DNA from: Oscheius onirici
Lineage: Eukaryota > Nematoda > Chromadorea > Rhabditida > Rhabditidae
Direction: 5' to 3'
DNA: 64,000 bases
Assembly: GCA_932521025.1 (NCBI GenBank)
Contig: OW051472.1
Location: 6,138,001 to 6,202,000, forward strand
The translations under genes were made by a program, and so were the position numbers. The notes beneath the pieces were generated by a model. The model was not told the origin of the DNA. It made no database searches and saw nothing but the letters and a program-made list of their open reading frames with translations. Each line of letters starts with the position of its first letter. Positions within the stretch are counted from its first letter, which is position 1. Of the stretch, positions 1-9,797 are shown piece by piece.

Positions 1-157
1 CTAAAAACGGGGGTTTTTCGTTTTTCGCACCAAAAATGTCTCCTATATGGTGAATTCTCCTATATCGGGTGTCTCCAATATCGAGAGTTGTGTATTTTTC
101 TTTTTCTGACAAAACGCACTGACAACTTTTCAGATTTATGTCACACGGAACGGAAAG
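1..157. other. Upstream region of the JMJD-2 gene
   Basis: This stretch precedes the first supportable start codon of the demethylase gene. It holds short imperfect repeats of the type CTCCTATAT (near 50-75) and AT-rich sequence. An earlier ATG at 139 runs into TGA after seven codons. A TTTTCAG just before it (about 127-133) could be a trans-splice acceptor, but this is only an inference. Confidence 0.3.
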
Positions 158-3100
158 ATGACGACGGTAGAAGAGTCTTCTTGTTCTCCAGAGAAGGAGG
201 AGGCGAAGGAGAGGTAAAACGCATATTTGGACGGCAGTAATCACAATTTGCAGTTATTTCTCCAAGGGACATGACAATCAGACCATGTTCAGCGACGGGA
301 TTGTCGATTTCGGAAGGTGAGTGGAATGAGACAGAAACAAAATTATTTCTATTCATTACATTCTAAATTCTTTACTGAAATCAGAAAGTTAACAAAAAGG
401 AAAAGAAAATTACAGAAAAAGCCATCCGGCGCATGTTCCCACCGGCTCGACCGCAGTTCTGACATTCTACCCGACTATGGAGGAATTCAAAGATTTTAAA
501 GGCTATATAGCCAAAGTGGAGGCTGTAGGAGCGCATTCACAATGTGGAATCTGTAAGATTGTGCCGCCAGAAGGTTGGAGTCCTCGCCCGAGCAAGACTA
601 ACTATGACGACGTCGATGGTTACATGATCAGTAGGTGATTACAGTGTCCCAGACAAGCAAAAAGTGGGAAATTATAGTCCGGTGAAGGAGATAATGACGC
701 CAAGTAGTGTTGGAGTCTATCAGAAAACGAATGAGATTTACAAGAAACAGATGAGTGTCAAGGAATACCGAGCATTGGCTAGAAGTTTCCACTACAAACC
801 GCCAGTGGAGTTTGGACAGCTGAGTGGACTGAAAATGGAAGAGTGAGTTACTGAGCCCCTCGCCTAAATTTCTGGACTTCGAACAATCAATTTTCTACGT
901 TTACGTTTTCCAGATTTGTGGTATTTAGCAAAGTAGTTTTTATTTTTAGGATTGGGGGGGATACAAAAGTGGACATGCCTTATTCATATGTTTCAGATAT
1001 TTCTTCAATCACATGACCGAAAGAACACCCGTATACGGAGCCGACACGGAAGGAAGTATATACGATCATGGAATCCAAGAGTTCAACATGAACAATCTCG
1101 GGACGATTTTAAACGATTACAAGGAGAAAGTCAAAGGAGTCAACACAGCCTATCTTTACTTTGGAATGTACAAGACATGCTTCCCTTGGCATGCCGAAGA
1201 CATGGATCTTTACTCGATTAACTACCTCCACTTCGGTGCTCCCAAGTTCTGGTACGCGATACCGGCAGAAGCGGCTGACCGCTTCGAGACACTGTTGGAT
1301 CAACTGTATCCAGAGTGGAAAAAGCAGTGTCCGGTCAGTTGTAGAGAGTTTACCATAGGAAATTGAGATTTAGGCATTTCCGCGACACAAGCTCTGCATG
1401 GTCAGCCCAGATGTGCTCCGGACTCATAACATTCCTTTTGGGACTATGATGCAGAGGCCGAACGAGTTCATCATTACTTTTCCAAGAGTGAGTGGATTGA
1501 GACAGTTAACTAGAAGGGATTGACGCGTCTAGTTTGGCATGGTGCCGTAGAAAACAACAGTAACAGCTGACCTGAATGGAAGACGACGACAGTAATGATC
1601 CTTCCACAGACTAGGGGGCTAATTGACAACTGGCTCTAAAAAACAGCGGTTGAAGTGAGCCTCCTATTGGTAATTATCTCCATGCATTAGGTAAATTTAT
1701 AAGCTCATGAGAACTTCCGAAAGCCTTTCCTGCGTGGCCATAATAATAGGGCAGACTGTGAATCTTAAGAAGCTTTGACCCTTTTGCTTCAAAAGTAATA
1801 GCCCTTTCAGGTGCCACCATTGAACTCCGAATGAAGTTTACTGATAAAAATAGTGTTCAGTTTTCACTTCGACCGATTTTATATGGTTTCGTACCTAAGG
1901 TGGTGTAGGAATATAAGTGATGTAGGAATATACTCGCTTTAACTTTTCAAAACAGGGATAGACGAGACGAATCCAATTTCAGGGCTACCATATGGGGTTC
2001 AACACGGGTTACAACTGTGCTGAATCGACCAATTTCGCGACGGATCGGTGGATCGACTACGGAAAGAACGTGCTTGCATGCAAGTGTAACGACTCTGTCC
2101 GGCTGAAAATGGATTCTTTCATGCAGCTCTACCGTGGACAAGAACTCAGCTTCTGGCTACAATACTGGTACGATGAGAAACCAAAGTACCTTAGCACGGC
2201 GATGGTACCGTATCCATGTCCAGATCCGCCTCCAAAGTTTCGCGGTACTAAAGGTAATTGGTTTTGAATAACTGTAATTCGTACTCTTTAGCAGACCAGG
2301 AAGCAGCGAAGAAGATCAAGAGGAAACGAGGAGACTGGAAGAAGAAACTGGGGAATCTCTTTGCCCGCAACGCTCCGAATCTCTACGAGGAAAAGTCCTA
2401 CAACGAGACGGCAGCCCACTATCCGCCTCACTGTGCCGTCTGTAGACTCTTCGTGCCGAGAGATCTCGCCTCGAAAACGCCGGAAATACCCAAAAGATCC
2501 AAAAGACTGGCAAAGAGTCTTTTCTTCGCCAAAGAAAATGAGTCAATCAAAATTGATAATTCCGAAGAGGACGACGACCTCGTAACTTGTTCCAACTGTC
2601 TCGTTACAGTTCATCCCAGTTGCTACGGTGGAGAGAGTCCGGGCACGTCAGAATGGAAGTGCTATCGATGTCGGAACAGAAACGACATCGCGATCCGACA
2701 CACAACTTGTCGACTGTGTGAGATGAGAGGCGGAGCCCTTCTTCCATGCGAAACCGGCATTGACGTCGGGTTTGTACACGTCATCTGTGCCATTATGAAC
2801 CGAAGGACAGCTTTCGACAGGAGTTGGGGTCCGAGAAGATGCAGAAACTATCCTGCACTCTACCATCTACCAAGAGGCAGTTTTCTGTGAGTTTGTCACG
2901 TGATAGGGATCAGACGGGGCAAGTTACAGGGGCGTCCTGAAACCACAGTACATTGCTTTCGAAGGCGAAGTGACTGCCAATTTTCGATGGAACTGTGACA
3001 TCTGTGATCAGATGAAAGAAGGCCTTATCGTTTGCAGCCTCTGCTCCGAAGATAATCTGGTTGGTTTGAGTCTTTTCAATCCTATAGCTAATTATTCAGC

Positions 3101-3742
3101 CCCGAGAACAGTGGACTCTTGCCCACACGACTTGTGGCAAAGCGGCTGGGTTCTTTTTCGAGGAACGAGAGGCTCCACAGTGCATGGTGATGATCTGCGA
3201 CAAACACGTGTTCGACAGACACGGAGACGACAAGGACGTTTTCCACCCAGGAGCCACTGTTTATATGAGATATGGAAAAGATGCTGTTGGCGGTGTTGTG
3301 TTGGAGCTGTTCGAAGAGATTCGTCTTTCTGTTTCGCGTCTCTCGCTTCGGGATGGTTTTGATGACACGGTTAACGAAGATGATGTTGTTAGATGCAGTT
3401 GCGAGTCTCATGACAGGTATTATCACCAAGAGGGCTCGAGGGTAAGTATTTCAGTTACTATAAGAGCACCCATCGGAAACATTTCTAATCTTTCTTTCAT
3501 CGGACCACATTTTTTTTCTCTATCAGCAGCATATCTTAATCAAAGTTAACCTAATTTTTCAGCTTCGAATCAAGAACAAAGACGGGACTGAAGAGGACTG
3601 TTACTTCCGAAGTTCCCATTGCTACAGAGAGTACTCCGTTCGCTTTTCGAACGGCATCGAGAAAATAGTTCCTCGCCAACAGTTGATCGGTCCGAGGGAC
3701 AAGATTGGCGGTGCCTTGAAGAGGAAAATAGCCCAAATCTAG
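158..3742 (+). CDS. jmjd-2: JmjN/JmjC histone lysine demethylase, KDM4/JMJD-2 type
   Basis: Fe(II)/2-oxoglutarate demethylase expected to act in the nucleus on H3K9me3 and H3K36me3. I read about eleven exons: 158-~212, a short one to ~310, ~415-634, 645-842, 997-1333, 1374-1487, 1983-2253, 2292-2886, 2930-3059, 3100-3441 and 3563-3742. Domains run in KDM4 order: JmjN ([16 protein letters not shown]), JmjC with the iron ligands HAED (exon at 997) and the later His of GYHMGFN (exon at 1983), the zinc-binding CKCN, then PHD plus extended PHD (CAVC..., CSNC, CRLC, CDIC) and a C-terminal Tudor-like part ([23 protein letters not shown]). Residues normally needed for catalysis are present. The frame between the fourth exon and the preceding one is broken by a 10-nt GT...AG gap at 635-644 (see findings). 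The start was chosen because the earlier ATG at 139 terminates quickly. Confidence 0.92.
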
Positions 3743-3923
3743 TCAGTATCTTTCATCCTATGAATCTCATTTATTCTTCCTCATTATTTTGTCAAACTCT
3801 AAGTGATCTCACGTCTAGAAGTCAATTTTTCGTCTCTTCCCATGGTCAATAAACTGCTTAATGGAAGCTTGTCCTCTTCTTTGTATCCAAGAAAACTGAA
3901 GAAATAGCACACTTTACCCGAAT

Positions 3924-5383
3924 CTACAACTGTGTTATCACATCACTAACTCTAGCCTCTATTTTGACGGTGGCCAAATGATCGGCCCTGGTCGGACCGA
4001 TGTTTACAATGAAGAGCGGCTTGTTCTGCAGATGAACATGGTAGGCGAAGCGATATCCCGACATGACACTCAAAGAAGAGCCAAGGACTAGAAGACCGTC
4101 ACATTCGTCTACTTTTTCGTATAGGAAATTGACAGTTTTCTTCGGTACATTGTCGCCGAAGAAGACCACGTCGGTTTTGATGACTTTGCCAAGACATTTT
4201 GAGCAAGACGGTAGATTGAAGCCCTGTAATTTGCTATCAAAAGACCGTGTGTCAGTCATTATGGAACAGTCTGTATTCAAATATCTAACTTCAAGGTTTA
4301 GTCATGTTCTGAAATGTTGTAGCCATCGACATGGGCTTCAACTTTGCTGAACATGGCAAAGATCCAGAAAAATGGGAATTCAAAGCACTCACTTCTTCAA
4401 CCCCGGGTTCAATATGAACATCTCCGTCTGGTGCAATTTCTCCTAGCGACGTGTCGTGTCCCCACAAAGGATTTAGAGCTGCTAAACGGAGCTGAAACTC
4501 TTCTCTGAAAAGGCACATTATCTTTCGTCGAAAAAAGTTTTAAACCTTGGAGAAATGTCTCCACAAGACATGCATCGCACTCGATGTCCGCTGCCGTGCA
4601 GTTCTGTCACCATCGATGACCCAGCTCTGAGATTTTTATCGACAAAAACTTTCGAAAGTCCACTTTGTGTGAAGACCATCAACATTTTGAGTTATGAGCC
4701 AAGTGAAGCGGTCAGATCTCTCCCAACTGGACAGAGCGTGATGAGTCGTGTTGGACTCTACCTTGGAGAAATTCGGCCACGCAAGGAAGTTTCTCGCCCA
4801 GTATCTACATTTCTCATGAAAAAAAGAAGCTAAATATTGATTTACCTTCGCCTATTTGATTCCGACTTCATAAATTCGTGGTGCTGGACGGGACGATGAT
4901 TGGTACGGGCATAGACTCCGACATCTTTCGAGCGATAGTCGGGAATACCTGAAATTTATATCAACTGTATTTTTTGTTCTAGTGAATTCTTCAATTTTGT
5001 TTCTCTTCCGGCAGATTGATTTCTTGACGTCCCCGTCCCTGACTTTTAATCAAGAGAACTTCGGAGTAAGATTTAGCTTTGACCAAAACATTTTCAAGCT
5101 TTGTAATGTTCTGAAAAGTTGTTTTGCGGAATATCACAAAGCTGGAAAAGGTATGTCTGAGCTAGAAAATTACTCCCCAGTTCATGTTCCTATGTCTCTA
5201 CAATATGCAAACAGCATTGAGCCCCACTGCATTCGAATTTCTAAAAAAAAAAGTACCTGATTCAGTGGAAATCCCGGCTCCCGTGAGAACAACTAATCTA
5301 CTGATATCGTGTAGTTCACTCTGTAGAAGCCGAAGAAGCTTCTGATCGACCGGATCGTGTCTCGGCACAAATCGACTGATCAT
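3924..5383 (-). CDS. SIRT4-type NAD-dependent sirtuin (SIR-2.2/2.3 family)
   Basis: Predicted mitochondrial NAD+-dependent deacylase or ADP-ribosyltransferase. Six exons can be joined in frame: 5383-5257, ~4949-4845, 4804-4664, 4626-4546, 4504-4393 and 4223-3924. The NAD fold motifs are GAGIST and GIPDYRS. The catalytic stretch reads [13 protein letters not shown]...VTELHG, with the active-site His before Gly, followed by CMSC and CSKC zinc pairs, then VVFFGD, GSSL and NIGPTR. The alignment to SIRT4 is continuous. C. elegans has two such genes, sir-2.2 and sir-2.3; I cannot tell which this is. The start at 5383 is conservative. An upstream ATG near 5477 opens a basic, Ser-rich peptide (MLRISCTQLRSSATIS) that looks like a mitochondrial targeting sequence, but it lies in another frame and I found no splice joining it. 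Confidence 0.93.
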
Positions 5384-6494
5384 ATGAGGAGAGAACGGCG
5401 AATCTACTCGAGTTGTAGCTGATAGTCGCGGAGCTACGCAATTGCGTACAAGAAATCCTGAGCATATTTTTATTAACGAACAAATTCTTTATTCGTACAA
5501 AACAAAAGCAGACTAAATAGTACAAAGATCTTGTTCCAGTCTCGTTAGATTCATTGTCAGTTAAGGGTAGTCTGAGACAATCTGGAAATAAACCGTTCGG
5601 AAATTGGATAGCTTACCAGAATTGGACTTACCAGTCCCTCAATTCCAGGCAATCGACGAACTCCGCTCTCGTCCTGTTCTTCACGGACCGCAGAAGCACC
5701 GCAAGTCCATTTTAAATTGCTCTCGCTTCTCTGTGTGTCTGAAGCTCTAATTGGTAATAATTGGGGAAGATTTGTGAAGATCCGATTGCTTCGGGAGTTT
5801 AAACAGGTCAATTAGCAAGTGTGTGAAATTTCATTATCTTTGACTGGGGAAAGTTTTCAGACAGTAGAGAATCAAGTGCTGGGTTAGAAATGCTGGAAAG
5901 CGCTCAAAGGGGCTTTCTACTATAAGTTTAGCTCCAACGGGGTGATATCACAACTGGAAAACAGGAATAGAGGAGAACAGGAGCACGGACAGGGATACGA
6001 GAAAACCGGGAAGGGCAGAGCGCATGGCAGAATGCAAGGGTGGACAGAGAGAAAGTGTCGAGAAATTAGAAACAGAAGGACAGAGGGATCTGCCTCTGTA
6101 CTTTCAGACCTTGCAGATTGTCTTTTTGCTTTGTGTACAGTATTTAAGCTACTCTTATCTATTAATTGATCTGGAGAGCGATCAAACAGAAAACTGTTAA
6201 CTGTTACCTGTTTTGAAAAGGACAAAACTAAGTCATTTAGCCCCGGAGGGGCGTAGCACAACTTGTCCATTTTAAATTGCTATACTTTAGCCCTGGAAGG
6301 GCGTTGCCAACCTTGTTTATCTAAACTTGACTCATGAGCTCTGTTTCCAAGGACGGCATTATAGATGCTCGCTTTCCTAAAATTGTCGATATCGAATTCG
6401 GTTAGCTTCTCAGCATTGCGCGTCGTTGCGTTTAAAAATAGCAACAACTACTCATTCTACTTTGTGTATTTCGACTACCACATCAGTTCCTGAG
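5384..6494. repeat. Gene-free stretch with a dispersed repeat copy
   Basis: I see no gene here. From about 5700 to 6315 the sequence carries pieces of a dispersed element found several times in the window: TTTAAATTGCTC...CTCTGTGTGTCTGA near 5710 and, at the end, AGCCCTGGAAGGGCGTTGC (6287-6305) preceded by a variant copy near 6238. Related copies are in the chemoreceptor introns and upstream of the DH-PH gene. An ATG at 6333 opens a short peptide (MSSVSKDGIIDARFPKIVD) that I could not connect to anything. Confidence 0.5.
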
Positions 6495-7330
6495 ATGGAC
6501 CCTGTCGTCTTTTTACAGGATCTTCCCATCTCTTCTGCACTGCTAATCATCAAAAAGGTCAGCTATCGTCGAATAAGATTAATTCCTTTTTAGCTTCAAA
6601 CCCCCTCCTTTGTCAAATGCAATAGGGCTTGCAAATGGTCGAAGAACTTGATTGAGTGGTATCGTCATACTTTCGTGAAAGATCTTAACAAAACTGCTAA
6701 AACTAACCCATGGCTCTCAATTGGTGAAAGGGTCGGACTGGATCAGAGTCAAATTGAGGCCGCTACTTTCGGTTGGCCGAAGTCAAAGTTCCGGTATTTC
6801 ATTATGCCGATCTTTGTTGACAATCGATATTGTTCTCAAAGTCAATTTGCAGTCTGCAGGTCTGTCGAATTTTCTCGAGCCCTAGAAAACTGCCAACGTT
6901 TTGCGGATCAAATATTTATACTAAATTTTGAAGCAGTTCAAGAGATTTTGGATTACTTCAAGCCGAAAAGATGCCGACTTTGGGATCCATAATATGAGCA
7001 GTTGTTCGACAATATTTCTATTCAGTATGAAATGGTAGGTAGTGCTTTATTTTTGCAATGGCTATTTTCAGGACGAAATCTATTTTCCAATAAAGCGCAG
7101 TGAATACGTGGCAGAGAAAATTGATATAGTGTGTGAGATGTTCATTGGAAAAAGCAAAACATTGAGTGGGCAGGGCAGACTGTCGTTTAGTTTTCTCTTG
7201 GTGGAGAAGTTTACAAAGATGAGCTCGCAGAGATAGGAAAACTGATTGAGAAAAAAATTCAGAAAATCGCCGCCCGCGGCCGTAATCAGGTGCTGGAGAT
7301 CAATATTTTGGATATGTTGCAGTTGAAATT
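6495..7330 (+). pseudogene. F-box-like gene, 3' end lost to repeat insertion
   Basis: Exon 1 (6495-~6558) encodes MDPVVFLQDLPISSALLIIKK and exon 2 starts with LQTPSFVKCNRACKW, which together look like a divergent F-box (LP...II..L...F...C..W). Exon 2 continues to FEAVQEILDYFKPKRCRLW, and a further exon begins DEIYFPIKRSEYVAEKIDI (7074). The whole is paralogous, exon by exon, to the gene at 35785-36846. That copy continues for another 100 codons, whereas here the homology stops near 7320, where a repeat built from TTGAAATTGACC begins. In this copy the frame after RCRLWDP ends in TAA, and the following exon reaches TAG at ~7234. I read it as a decayed copy. A nematode SCF substrate-receptor role is only an inference from the F-box-like start. 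Confidence 0.6.
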
Positions 7331-7442
7331 GACCAGCCATTGATATTGACCAGAACTAGTTGAAATTGACCAGTTCAATTTCAACTAGTTGGGTCAATTT
7401 CAACTGCTTTTAAAAATCGAGATGCAGTTGAAATTGACCGGA
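7318..7442. repeat. Short inverted repeats based on TTGAAATTGACC
   Basis: CAGTTGAAATTGACC occurs at both edges (7318 and 7424), with a palindromic AACTAGTTGAAATTGACCAG / TTTCAACTAGTT pair inside. This small foldback unit marks where homology to the F-box-like paralogue ends. Confidence 0.7.
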
Positions 7443-9020
7443 AATATAAAAATTGCTAATTTTCGTAAAAATTCACGGGCTTTTCCTTTTTTGTGTTTTA
7501 TCACCAATTTCGACAACTAGGTGAGACCGGAAGTGAAAAACTGCTACTTTTCGCTACAGGCAACAAAATATCGCTATTTTTCACGGACAATAACTCGTTT
7601 TTCGGTAATACTCGAGCAGGCGCCCCCTTCGTTCAAACACTTTTTCGCGGTATTTTTCAACTTTGCGGGAATTCTGGTTTCTTCTTCTTTTCTCGTTTTC
7701 TACGATTTCCTCAGCATTTTCGATAGTTTTTCACGTGTTTTCTTCGTAGAATGGTGGAAAAAGCATGGAATTGCATAAAGATCGTATATTTTATAAAAAT
7801 ATGAAGAAAAAAATCCCATACACTGAGAAAATGACGCATGGATGTGATTCCTGGAGAGATTGCGATTAAAGGACTGTCGATGGTGAGTTTTACAGAGGTA
7901 AAACGAAAAAATTGAGAGAGAAACTGTACAAGGAGTGAAAACTTAGGCCCGTAAGTCAGTCGCGTTACCTATGGCCCGTCAACATCCGACTCTTGTCCAA
8001 CTTTACGAGGAATTCAAGGACCCCGTCCGCACCACGGCATTCCTTCGCCACTTTGACCTTCTGCCAGCTGCTGATGCGATCGGTCAGAATGGGAGAAGGA
8101 ACGACTTCCTTACCATCTGTCACCAAACGCCGTTCAATCCGAGGAAGCCGTTCTGTACCGGTAAAATAAAGAACTTTACGAAGAATGGTAGACCGATCTT
8201 CCGCTGTGATAAGTGTCGTAACGAGAAATCTGCCCACCATGGACCGTCCGCCTACAATCCTGCTGCTGCTCCTACCGGTTTGCCGATATTCAACACTTTG
8301 GACTCAACACATGTCGCTTCTCTTCCTGTCCTCATCGGCGTCAAGCTTGCCGACGACACCATCGTTTACTGGTCCCAGCGAATTAGGGAAATTATGTTGG
8401 CCGTGCTGGCTCAATCTCCGAAAATGGGTGGAGTTGGCGACATCGTCGAGGTCGACGAATAGAACTAGAACTAACAAACAAAATCTGTATGGAACAAATC
8501 AGTGAGAAACTGGCCAAAATGCAAATAAGCCACGGGGGGGGGGATTCGGATAAATCTCGGACCCGTGGCAAGCTTCTTTCCACTCCTTACCGGCCCGATC
8601 ATCGTTGTCGCAATGAAGATTAACTGGAAAATGCAAATAAAGTTCGAATAAGGCAAATAGAGATGAAAAAAGGGACGATTTTACATCAAAATCACAAAAA
8701 TAATGATGGAAAACGGCTAATATTCAGTGACAAAGAAGTTCGGCGACTATTTTTTAACAAAGATTGAGATTTACGATTGTCAACGGAAAATACTTAAAAA
8801 GAACGAAAAATGGCGAAGAAATGTGGAAAAAGAAAAAAAATGAAGAAAAAACCAGAATTCCCGCAAAGTTGAAAAAGACCGCGAAAAAGTGTTTGAACGA
8901 AGGGGGGCGCCTGCTCGAGTACTACCCGTTTTTCTATTTTTTTTTTGGTGTTTTATCGGAGTTTGCGACAACCAGGCGAGAAAAGTAAACATTTTCCTCG
9001 GAAAATAAGACTTTTTTATG
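7443..9020. mobile_element. DNA transposon with long inverted arms (ISXO2/Merlin-like)
   Basis: The segment 7605-~7740 (TAATACTCGAGCAGGCGCCC onward) recurs as its reverse complement at ~8800-8930 (GGCGCCTGCTCGAGTA at the end), with an imperfect stem of about 130 nt. The arms flank a transposase fragment. Outside the arms a second motif, GTGTTTTATC...CGACAACYAGG, appears in direct orientation at ~7495 and ~8950, so the outer boundaries are unclear. A G run of nine is at about 8536. Confidence 0.65.
7971..8462 (+). pseudogene. Truncated ISXO2-like (Merlin/IS1595) transposase
   Basis: A 163-codon frame starting MARQHPTLVQLYEEF. The N-terminal half contains a zinc-ribbon-like FTKNGRPIFRCDKCRNEK. 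The C-terminal half reads ADDTIVYWSQRIREIML...KMGGVGDIVEVDE and then TAG. The GG.GDIVEVDE motif is the entrance to the DDE catalytic domain of ISXO2-type transposases, in which the Asp of VEVDE is the first acidic residue. The rest of the catalytic domain is missing, so the protein cannot be an active transposase. Inverted arms on both sides support a dead transposon. Confidence 0.7.
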
Positions 9021-9097
9021 CAGCAAGAAGTATTCATTGATCAAAATAAAACAAAAACAGTAACAATGTAAAAGAATGAAGAGGGAAACAATGAAAT

Positions 9098-9368
9098 TTA
9101 CTTGTTGTTGCAAGAAGAATTAGTTTTGTGGCAACGAGAGTTGCAAAGTAAGTTGCGGGCTTTACAAGAACATCGGTTAGAGTCACATTTGCCATTGCAG
9201 TTGCAATGTTTGTGCCCTTGGCCTCCAGTGACCGAATCCAAGGAAATTGCGGTTCGAAAGGAAGGCAGATCGACGTCGGGGACTCCGGATTGAAGTACAA
9301 AGCATTTTTCTAGTTCCACTTGGTTTCTTGCGAAATAATGTGGAAGACGTCCGTTCGGTGTTCCAAGT
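9098..9368 (-). pseudogene. C-terminal remnant of a transposon integrase (Cys-rich tail)
   Basis: Read on the minus strand, an open stretch gives RLGTPNGRLPHYFARNQVEL, then VPDVDLPSFRTAISLDSVTG and GQGHKHCNCNGKCDSNRC, SCKARNLLCNSRCH and CNNK before TAA at 9098. A (Q/R)LGT..G.L...(Y/F)(A/S)RNQ segment followed by a GQG.K.CNC..KC....CSC......CNS.CH pattern is typical of integrase-derived proteins (KRBA2/SCAND3-like) found in animal genomes. No integrase core is visible upstream, so this is a 3' fragment. Metallothionein was considered because of the Cys pattern, but the upstream segment fits the integrase tail better. Confidence 0.55.
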
Positions 9369-9796
9369 CTAAAACTCTGTGGTCCAATGGTTAATGCACT
9401 GCCTCTCGACTCTTATTGAGCAGTTCGTATTCTCGACTGTTCGAGATCCAGTCTTAATTCCTCTATTACCTCGGAATACTGGACCGGCTAAAATGGTCCT
9501 GTCCCTACTACCTTCTCGCTGAACGGTCATGTCTCATTATCGGACAAAAGCAGTACTCAGCGATTTCAATTCCAGATCACGAAGTCCCACACCCGCCTTC
9601 TCAATCTCGAATACACCGACTGGCCTAGCAGGTCTTTGAGCACTCTACAATGACTGACGGTGACCGATGATGTTCGTTCACGAACACCTCCGTGTTAGAA
9701 AAACAAAGTACGGGTTTTATGCAAGAATAAATGAATTAACAATACCAAGTCAACAATATGGAGAAACAACTTTACCAAGAATCAAGAAAAATGGGC
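9369..9796. other. Intergenic; tRNA-like fragment
   Basis: GTGGTCCAATGGTTAATGC (9372-9390) resembles a tRNA D-arm/A box and TGTTCGAGATCC (~9439) a T-arm/B box, 50 nt apart. I cannot fold a full cloverleaf with an acceptor stem, so this is at most a tRNA-derived relic. Nothing else is seen up to the stop of the pumilio gene. Confidence 0.3.
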
Positions 9797-9797
9797 G

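Noticed and set aside
5477-5525. Mitochondrial presequence exon (MLRISCTQLRSSATIS) for the sirtuin
   Set aside because: Attractive composition, but it is out of frame with the sirtuin exon and I found no intron to join them. Mentioned only as a possibility.
9366-9450. Functional tRNA gene
   Set aside because: A-box and B-box-like strings are present but no acceptor stem or convincing anticodon arm could be formed.
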